A DNA stretch of 64,000 nt from Clostridiaceae bacterium 14S0207 (lineage in GTDB: Bacteria; Bacillota; Clostridia; Clostridiales; Clostridiaceae): contig CP026600.1 of assembly GCA_003288255.1 (NCBI GenBank), positions 2,480,001 to 2,544,000 on the forward strand, given 5' to 3'. Position numbers and translations under genes: made by a program. Below the pieces are notes generated by a model. The model saw only the letters and a list, made by a program, of their open reading frames with translations, was not told the DNA's origin and ran no database searches. Of the stretch, positions 58,458 through 64,000 are shown one piece after another (position 1 is the stretch's first letter; each line of letters starts with the position of its first letter).

Positions 58458-59768
58458 TTATTTAAAAGTATATATTATAACTTGATCATTACCTTTTATT
58501 GCTATACCATTACTTATCCCATTGTTCTTAGCGACTTTATTAGCCATATTCATAAAATCACTTAAACTCTTTGTATTTTTCCAATTAATTTTTAAATTTA
58601 ATGTATCCTTTTTAGCTAATAATGCTTCTTTTACCTTATTTTTTAATTCTTCCTCACTTTTAACTGGTATAAATGGATTACCTTTCATATCACATTCCAC
58701 TATATTCATACCTTCTACAGAATATCTTTTGCCAGTACATGTTGGTAAATTCTTTGATTCTGCATCTCTTGTATGATCTTGGTTTAATATATCATCTGTT
58801 ACATTAAAATATCTATATGAAACATCAACTATTTGATCTTCTGGTTTGCTATATGTAGGATCATCCCAAGTTACATCTACATTATACCATTGATCATCTA
58901 GCTTAACCATATTCCATCCATGTCTTTCTGATCCACCTTGTGGATTTTGTCCTTTTCCTGTAACATACTTACATTCTATATTAGCATGTTTTAAAAGTAC
59001 ACAAAAAGCTTTTGCATAACTTTCACATACTCCAACGCCCTTAACTAAGACTCCATAAGCGTTATGATCCTCTGGTAATGGTGGATTATCATTTACGTGT
59101 TCTATATCATATCTAGCATTTTTAACTAAGTAGTCATGAAGAACTTTTTCTTTTTCAAAAGCACTCATACCTGCTTTAATATTGTTATGAAATATTTCTC
59201 TTACTTTCTGATCTACTGCATTTTTTTCCTCTATCATTTTTTCCTGTGGTAAAGAATATTTCATTTTCAAGTTAATTTTATTACCGTATTGTTCAGCTCC
59301 ACATCCTGCATATCCGTAGTTTAAATCAGGATTTTCTTTCATAATCTTAGATACAGCATTCAGACTATCTTGTAACGTTGATCCATCTTTTATTACTAAT
59401 GGAATTTCTGATGGAAATTCTTTCAACTTATCTTTTATTGTATTTTCTAATTCTACCTTATTGTTTACTACATTATCTTTCTTATCTTCTGGACTATTAT
59501 TGGGTTTATCCTTTTTAGTCACATTTATTGTTTTTTTAGCCTCTTCTGTGCCTTTTATTAATGTTATCTCAAAGCTTTTTCCGTCTGAGCTTTTAACATT
59601 TACAGCTATATCTGAATTCTTTAATTTATGTTCTATTATTTTTCTTACATTTTCTACTGTAGGTTCATCAGCCATATCTATAGAATTATTAATTTTCTTT
59701 ATAGCCTCATTTACTACATTATTATCCGGATTATCTTGATTTATTATTGGTTTATCATCTGGTTTGCT
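58458..59768 (-). CDS. Alternative 3' exon 2: transglutaminase-like enzyme domain
   Basis: 436 codons from the splice site at 59768 (AGC AAA CCA GAT). The ATG at 59675 is internal. Residues about 180-330 are a transglutaminase-core fold with the full triad in exon numbering: Cys248 (GVGVCESYAKAF), His283 (ERHGWNMVKL) and Asp298 (NVDVTWDD). The flanks are small repeat-like domains (MADEPTVENVRKIIEHKL). Bacterial proteins of this type act as proteases, or cross-link or amidate proteins, on the cell surface. With all three catalytic residues intact, activity is likely. Confidence 0.9.
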   Translation of the reverse strand, partial: SKPDDKPIINQDNPDNNVVNEAIKKINNSIDMADEPTVENVRKIIEHKLKNSDIAVNVKSSDGKSFEITLIKGTEEAKKTINVTKKDKPNNSPEDKKDNVVNNKVELENTIKDKLKEFPSEIPLVIKDGSTLQDSLNAVSKIMKENPDLNYGYAGCGAEQYGNKINLKMKYSLPQEKMIEEKNAVDQKVREIFHNNIKAGMSAFEKEKVLHDYLVKNARYDIEHVNDNPPLPEDHNAYGVLVKGVGVCESYAKAFCVLLKHANIECKYVTGKGQNPQGGSERHGWNMVKLDDQWYNVDVTWDDPTYSKPEDQIVDVSYRYFNVTDDILNQDHTRDAESKNLPTCTGKRYSVEGMNIVECDMKGNPFIPVKSEEELKNKVKEALLAKKDTLNLKINWKNTKSLSDFMNMANKVAKNNGISNGIAIKGNDQVIIYTFK

Positions 59769-59834
59769 ATCCCTAACTATATTTCTATTTCATTAGGTCC
59801 ACACCCTACGTGCCACTTTCATAGCATAAGGCGT
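59769..59834 (-). ncRNA. Intron acceptor A2: domains V and VI
   Basis: Domain V at 59801-59834 carries U instead of C at position 12, giving a U-G pair where the others have C-G. Domain VI (59769-59800) has basal helix CCTAAT/GTTAGG, GAA-versus-A loop, ATA/TAT helix and a GAAA loop, ending GGGAT before AGC AAA. Confidence 0.9.
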
Positions 59835-59874
59835 TCACTCGATACTGGAAGTTAAAAAATTATTATATACTAAA

Positions 59875-59903
59875 ATTATACCATTTTCGACAGAAAGTCA
59901 CAA
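59875..59903 (-). promoter_or_regulatory. Promoter-like sequence ahead of acceptor A2
   Basis: TTGTGA and TATAAT are separated by 17 bases, with a TGG extension before the -10, on the minus strand about 40 bp before domain V. A5 (TGC TATAAT) and A6 (TGA TAAAAT) have similar -10-like elements at the same place but poor -35 boxes. In such A/T-rich DNA this may be chance. Confidence 0.35.
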
Positions 59904-59948
59904 ATGGTTTTATAAATAATCTTTAGGTTTATTAGAGAATATATTAAA

Positions 59949-60003
59949 ATAAAAAAAGAGAGTACCTCTCTAAATGACTTTAATAGTCATAGGGAGTACT
60001 CTC
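59949..60003 (-). terminator. Terminator T1 after alternative exon 1
   Basis: AGAGTACTC.. and ..GTACTCTCT arms, with an inner ATGACT/AGTCAT stem, are followed by T7 on the minus strand, about 40 bp after the exon stop codon. Confidence 0.88.
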
Positions 60004-60041
60004 CTTTTAAGAAATTTTAAATATCTTTTAAAATATTTATA

Positions 60042-60863
60042 TTAAGATTGTTTTCCAGCTACCTTTGCTGCAGTATATTTCTTTACAGCATTATCTAAAG
60101 CTGTTGCTGCTTCTGTTACATCTTTTTCTGCTTTAACTGTATCTTTAGCTGCAGTTGCTGTCTTTATAGCTTGATCTAATTCTTCTTTTACTTCTTTTGT
60201 TACCCATTGTTCAGTTGTCTTTACATCTTTTCCATCTGTACTTTCTTTTACACCAACTTGAGCTTTCTTTGCAGCTGCTATTGAAGTATCTATTGCTATT
60301 TTATCTAATAAAGCCTCTGCTTTACTTCCAGCTGTCTTTGCTGCAGTATATTTCTTTACAGCATTATCTAAAGCTGTTGCTGCTTCTGTTACATCTTTTT
60401 CTACTTTAACTGTATTTTTAGCTTCAGTTGCTTTAGTTATAGCTTGCTCTAATGCTTCTTTTACTTCTTTTGTTACCCATTGTTCAGTTGTCTTTACATC
60501 TTTTCCATCTGTACTTTCTTTTACATTCTCTTTAGCTTTATTTGCAGCTTTTATTGAAGTATCTATTGCTGTTTTATCTAAAACAACAACTTCGCCTACT
60601 TTACTTCCAGCTTTTTTTGCTGCAACATATACTTTTACAGCATTATTTAATTTTTCTGCTTCAGCCTTAATATCCTCTTCTGATTCAGCTTTAGATCCTT
60701 CTGCAGCTGATATTGCAGCATCTAATACTTTTTGTACATCTTGTTTTACCCAGTACGCAGTTGTTGATACTTCTTTTCCATCTTCGCTTTCTTGAACATC
60801 TTTTTTAGCTTCTTTAGCATTTGTTATTGCTTCAGTTAACGCTTTCTTTTTCTCATCTTGGCC
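60042..60863 (-). CDS. Alternative 3' exon 1: three FIVAR repeats
   Basis: 273 codons from the splice site at 60863 (GGC CAA GAT GAG). The apparent GTG start at 60872 is in the intron. Three helical repeats of about 90 residues carry the FIVAR pattern (TTAYWVKQDVQKVLDAAI; TTEQWVTKEVKEALEQAI; TTEQWVTKEVKEELDQAI), each ending in a LxxAVKxYxAAK helix. Repeats two and three are almost identical. FIVAR modules occur in large surface adhesins. This is the proximal exon, directly behind the complete intron, so it should be the default spliced form. Confidence 0.88.
   Translation of the reverse strand, partial: GQDEKKKALTEAITNAKEAKKDVQESEDGKEVSTTAYWVKQDVQKVLDAAISAAEGSKAESEEDIKAEAEKLNNAVKVYVAAKKAGSKVGEVVVLDKTAIDTSIKAANKAKENVKESTDGKDVKTTEQWVTKEVKEALEQAITKATEAKNTVKVEKDVTEAATALDNAVKKYTAAKTAGSKAEALLDKIAIDTSIAAAKKAQVGVKESTDGKDVKTTEQWVTKEVKEELDQAIKTATAAKDTVKAEKDVTEAATALDNAVKKYTAAKVAGKQS
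60055..60600 (-). repeat. 276-bp tandem repeat within alternative exon 1
   Basis: Two units of 276 bp (92 codons) are nearly identical at DNA level, for example over 60070-60128 and 60346-60404. The length is a multiple of three, so loss or gain of a unit would change tail length but keep the frame. Confidence 0.85.
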
Positions 60864-60942
60864 ATACCTCACTATCCTATCCTTCCAAAATAGGATTTCG
60901 ATCGGTCCACACCGTACGTGCGACTTTCATCGCATACGGCGT
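60864..60942 (-). ncRNA. Intron acceptor A1: domains V and VI of the complete intron
   Basis: Domain V at 60909-60942 reads ACGCCGTATGCG, GAAA loop, CGCACGTACGGTGT. From memory it matches the classical domain V except for the basal pairs, giving a CGC catalytic triad with a G-U pair. Domain VI (60864-60908) has a weaker basal helix with tandem G-A mismatches, GAA-versus-A loop and ATCCTAT/ATAGGAT. It ends GGTAT before GGC CAA. Confidence 0.93.
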
Positions 60943-60969
60943 TCTATCGATAATATATAACTTTATATA

Positions 60970-61002
60970 ATAACTTTCTAACTTTTAACTTCCTATTACC
61001 GA
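60970..61002 (-). promoter_or_regulatory. Domain IV docking arm
   Basis: Minus-strand blocks TCGGTAATA (61002-60994), GGAAGTTAAAAGTTA (60993-60979) and GAAAGTTAT (60978-60970). The first pairs with TATTATCGA before acceptor A1. All three together pair with flanks of A2-A6 (59839-59860, 58118-58146, 56610-56676, 54329-54358, 50153-50182). Role is inferred from complementarity. Confidence 0.75.
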
Positions 61003-61293
61003 CTAGGTTCCTTGGCTAACTTAGTTTTCCCCTACCACTATGTTACCATAATGGTATTTCATCGTCTTCTAAACGTTGATTTTCGGTTAAGTGTCATTGC
61101 TACTATGAACCCGCTGAGCCCGTATACATATCCTTGAATCTGTTAATTCTCCTTGTATACAGCATCAAACGTTCCATTCTATCTATCCCTAATTTTGATT
61201 ACCGTAGGTATCCACTAACGACTTACTTTACTTTGGTTTAACAGCTAATTATTCCAAAGTCAATTAAGTATTTCAACTTAATTGTTCCATACC

Positions 61294-61301
61294 AAGACCA
61301 C
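61294..61301 (-). promoter_or_regulatory. EBS1 of the S-layer intron
   Basis: GTGGTCTT in intron domain I is the exact complement of AAGACCAC, the last eight bases of the S-layer exon (61616-61623). This pairing sets the 5' splice site between 61616 and 61615. Confidence 0.85.
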
Positions 61302-61612
61302 AGCATAGCTATCAATTTAACAGCATGGAATATATTTATAAGACGCATAACCATGGATTAGCAAACGTTTACCATAGCAATCTTTTAAAGAGTCCCGCAT
61401 CCGACTCGCACGGATTACGACCTTACCTAGCTTCATAAGTTTAGCCTAACAGAGCTAAATCCTATGTAGGGGTTCAGACTCAAAGCATCTCGCTGTTTAC
61501 TTTGAATAGGAATTTCACCTATTAACTCGATAGAATAGTTAGAATCCTTTGAATTCCACTCATTTCGTAGTTTATAAATTATCTACTTATAGAGTAACGT
61601 TTCGCACTTTTA

Positions 61613-64000
61613 TTAGTGGTCTTCTCCTGGTTTAACTACATCAGCTGCAACATCCTTAATATTTGTTAAGTTAACATCAATAGCTGATGTATCTCCATTA
61701 ACATAAAGAATTACACGGAAAGTTCCTTTTTTCTCTGTATTATCTGCATTTGCTTTTACAGCACCCTCTTCTACTGTTAACTTACCATCATTAATTTTAA
61801 ATTTACTTTTGTCAACTGTTAAACCTTTTTGATTAGCTACTAAAATTGTAACATTTTTACCCTCTGATTTAGTATAAGCTTCAAAGTTGTCTTTCTCAAC
61901 TACATTACAATTTTTAAGTTCATCTATTGAGTTAACTGAAGTTACTACTTTAGCCTTCTCATCAATAGCATTATCTTTTGTAAGCTCTTTGTCTAAAACT
62001 ATAACCTTTTCTGTTTGTCTATCTTTAGCTGATACTGTAACTTCTTTTTCAAGTGTTACTGCTTTATCATCTGCATTATATATTACTGATATTTTACATT
62101 TAATATCTTTGTTATCAGCCTTCATTTTGTTTTTATTGTCTTCAGAAAGAGCTGATTTTACAAAGTACTCTCCATCTTTCTCTTCAACAGTAACAATTTT
62201 TTCATCCACTGATGTTACTTGAAGAATTGCAGATGATGGTAATTTAACTCCATCTTTTGTTACAAGTTTAACTTCTTTTTTATCTTTACCATCTTTACAT
62301 ATAGCTGGAATATCGCCTATCTTTAAATCAATTTTAGAAGAATTCTTAACTACATCAAAAGTGATTTCTTTGCAATCTAATTCTTTTGCATCTTTTCCTT
62401 CTTTATCATTAAGTTTTACTTCTAATACAGCTGTTCCTTCTTTTTCTGCTGTAACAGTTACTGTATTACCTTTTACTACAGGTTTTTGGATATTTTCTGC
62501 ATTATCTTTTACATCAGCAGTTATTACACCAGTATTTTTCATTTCATTTCCATACTGATCTTTTACTACAAATTCTAATTCTGTTGTAGCACCAGCTACT
62601 AATTTACTTGCATATTTAGATCCTTCTTTTAGGTCTATAGTTGTAGGAACTGCTTTTTCACCAACAATTACTGCTATTGTTTCAAGAACTTTACCACTTT
62701 CAGTATTAATTATTGTTATTGTTGTTTTAACACCTTGTTTTGCATCATTTTCAAGATTTAATTGTATTTTACCATCTTTTATGATTAATGCTTTCTCATC
62801 GTTTTTAATTACTGATGAGTTAGAAGATGTTAACTTTAACTTACCGTTGTAATCTTTTTCTTCAATTTTTGAACCATATTGATCAGTTACTTCTAATGCT
62901 ACTTCTTGTACTGGTGAACCTGCTGCTATAGTTACTTGTGATTCAGCTGTTTTAACTTTTGCTATTTCACCAGGTGCTCCTTCAACTTGTAATTCAATAG
63001 TAGCTGTTTGTCCGCTTTCTTTACTAACTATTGTTAATTTAACTTTTCCAGTTGATTTCTTATCTGCAAATTTAGATATTGTAAGTTTTGTTCCCTTACT
63101 TGTATCTGTATCAACAGATACGTCTGCTGGATTTAAGATATTTTTATCAGATGAAAGTACTTCAATCTTATTGTTATCAATTTTAATTTCTTCACCAAAT
63201 TGATCTTTTGCTTTGTAGTCAATTTTTACATTAGTTAAATCTGATGTTAATATTTTCTTACCTTTTGGAAGTTCAATATTACCTAATTCAATAGTATCAA
63301 AATATGCACTGTCAACTACTTTAAGTTCTTTCTTATCAGTTAATCCAGATTTTGTATGAAGAACTGTCACTACTATAACATCATCTTTACTAATTTTATT
63401 AGCATTTTTAGTATCTATTGTAAAATCTGCCTCTGAAACTTTTACTACTTCACCTTTTGTTTTGTTAAATGCAGTAATTATAAACTCCCCTCTATTTAAC
63501 TTAAAGTCATCACCATATTGGTCTTTTAAAGAGATTTTAACTTTTGCATTATTATTTTTATTTAATACTGAGCAGTCTATTGTTAAAGATTTTTCTTTTT
63601 GAGCTTCAACTTTTAGAGTTGTTGAAGTTTTACCAAAATCTAATCCTGTTGCTGTAACTGTATATTGACCTTCAGTTAATGCATTTTTTGAAGATAGTTC
63701 AACTGATTTACCATCTTTAGCCCAGTTAGATGATAAACTAACATTTGCCAGGCCTCTTTTAACCGCAAATTTAACCTTTGCTTGTTCTTTTTCTGCTATA
63801 GAATTGTTAAAACTTACTTTTAAAGTTTTAGCATTAACTACTTCTGCTTTTTCAACACCTAATTTATTCAGACTAACAAATTTATCATTTATAGCTTTTT
63901 CAGATTTTGCTATTTTATCATCTAACTCTTTTTTAACCTTTTCATCTTTAACTTTTTCAACAAGTTTTTTAGCATTATCTAATTGAGCTTGTACTTCTTT
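61613..64000 (-). CDS. slpA-like: S-layer protein, constitutive 5' exon (N-terminus outside the window)
   Basis: 795 residues are visible; the frame is open to the window edge, so a GTG at 63370 is internal. An N-terminal helical linker (QLDNAKKLVEKVKDEKVKKE) is followed by about six beta-sandwich units. Several carry a KDQYG or KDQFG motif (LKDQYGDDFKL, AKDQFGEEIKI, VTDQYGSKIEE, VKDQYGNEMKN), typical of clostridial S-layer proteins. Unspliced mRNA ends at TAA (61613-61615) after KPGEDH. Splicing removes that stop and joins DH to one of six tails. Export probably uses SecA2. Cell-wall-binding domains would lie upstream. Confidence 0.92.
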   Translation of the reverse strand, partial: KEVQAQLDNAKKLVEKVKDEKVKKELDDKIAKSEKAINDKFVSLNKLGVEKAEVVNAKTLKVSFNNSIAEKEQAKVKFAVKRGLANVSLSSNWAKDGKSVELSSKNALTEGQYTVTATGLDFGKTSTTLKVEAQKEKSLTIDCSVLNKNNNAKVKISLKDQYGDDFKLNRGEFIITAFNKTKGEVVKVSEADFTIDTKNANKISKDDVIVVTVLHTKSGLTDKKELKVVDSAYFDTIELGNIELPKGKKILTSDLTNVKIDYKAKDQFGEEIKIDNNKIEVLSSDKNILNPADVSVDTDTSKGTKLTISKFADKKSTGKVKLTIVSKESGQTATIELQVEGAPGEIAKVKTAESQVTIAAGSPVQEVALEVTDQYGSKIEEKDYNGKLKLTSSNSSVIKNDEKALIIKDGKIQLNLENDAKQGVKTTITIINTESGKVLETIAVIVGEKAVPTTIDLKEGSKYASKLVAGATTELEFVVKDQYGNEMKNTGVITADVKDNAENIQKPVVKGNTVTVTAEKEGTAVLEVKLNDKEGKDAKELDCKEITFDVVKNSSKIDLKIGDIPAICKDGKDKKEVKLVTKDGVKLPSSAILQVTSVDEKIVTVEEKDGEYFVKSALSEDNKNKMKADNKDIKCKISVIYNADDKAVTLEKEVTVSAKDRQTEKVIVLDKELTKDNAIDEKAKVVTSVNSIDELKNCNVVEKDNFEAYTKSEGKNVTILVANQKGLTVDKSKFKINDGKLTVEEGAVKANADNTEKKGTFRVILYVNGDTSAIDVNLTNIKDVAADVVKPGEDH
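61616..61623 (-). promoter_or_regulatory. IBS1, end of the 5' exon
   Basis: AAGACCAC, coding for the last residues before the stop, pairs with EBS1 at 61294-61301. It lies 8 bases upstream of GTGCG, with TAATAAAA between. Confidence 0.85.

Larger units (their letters stand above)
60943..61615 (-). ncRNA. Group II intron, domains I to IV (ORF-less donor half)
   Basis: 673 bases with no reading frame. The canonical 5' motif GTGCGAAAC starts at 61607, but the splice site is predicted 8 bases earlier, before the stop codon (see IBS1/EBS1). Group II core landmarks read: GTGAAATTCCTATTC, GTCTGAACCCC, GGTCGTAATCCGTGCGAGTC and AACCGAAAATCAACG. Domain IV is short (about 60 bases). Without its own maturase it must self-splice or borrow one. 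Confidence 0.9.

Noticed and set aside
50100-60960. The 45-base repeat (GTCCACACCCTACGTGCCAC.. on the plus strand) seen six times looks like a recombination site array (attC-like) or a degenerate CRISPR.
   Set aside because: Spacing is 1-4 kb, the repeat folds as domain V with a GAAA loop and compensatory pairs, a domain VI follows, and the frames are in phase with a group II donor. No integrase or cas gene is present.
1-64000. tRNA or rRNA genes.
   Set aside because: No TTCGANTC-type T-loop with a matching acceptor stem was noticed on either strand; chance TTCGA strings lack partners.

Overview
The window reads as a low-GC, spore-forming Clostridium chromosome carrying the left end of a Tn916-type conjugative transposon. 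SpmA/SpmB, an anaerobic glycyl-radical hydroxyproline pathway, very AT-rich spacers and an S-layer/SecA2 locus all fit. The S-layer gene is interrupted by a group II intron with several alternative 3' ends. That arrangement is known to me from Clostridium tetani (recalled from memory, not looked up), so C. tetani or a close relative is the best guess.

Layout. 1-3832: left end of Tn916 (relaxase Orf20, oriT, coupling protein Orf21, Orf22, Orf23, a short leader ORF, terminal repeats). 4036-18450: metabolism and transport. This includes an EamA exporter; an operon of XRE-cupin regulator, radical-SAM activase and HypD hydroxyproline dehydratase, followed by ProC; SpmAB; YitT; a P5C dehydrogenase; and two tandem APC antiporters. 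Together these genes convert hydroxyproline, P5C, proline and glutamate. 19133-21708: a two-component system. 21793-25632: two head-to-tail copies, 1,920 bp each, of one group II intron with its reverse transcriptase, parked directly behind a terminator. 25708-30728: small cysteine-rich proteins, membrane proteins and a MATE pump. 30853-35615: SbcCD. 35915-48428: surface and envelope genes (VanZ, nucleotide-sugar dehydrogenase, secreted M6 protease, phosphosugar mutase, RmlD, SecA2, a frameshifted SLAP-domain gene and an unknown).

49051-64000 is the exciting part. It is one very long minus-strand unit. The S-layer gene (C-terminal 795 residues visible) ends in a TAA that is the first codon of an ORF-less group II intron. 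Downstream lie six copies of intron domains V-VI. Each copy is followed by an open reading frame that has no start codon of its own and is in phase with the S-layer frame, and each frame ends at its own intrinsic terminator. Splicing from the one donor to any of the six acceptors would replace the bare S-layer C-terminus with a FIVAR-repeat tail, a transglutaminase-like enzyme, a FIVAR/Ig-like tail, an Ig-like/MucBP-like adhesin, an M6 metalloprotease or a leucine-rich-repeat domain. With the unspliced message this gives seven possible isoforms; the C. tetani report I remember described four splice choices.

The sequence also shows an exact 8-bp IBS1-EBS1 pairing that places the donor immediately before the stop codon. 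An arm in intron domain IV (60970-61002) is complementary to the flank of all five distal acceptors, but has only a short pairing partner at the proximal one. This looks like a docking/selector system for choosing acceptors. All functions are inferred from sequence alone; nothing was searched or folded by computer.
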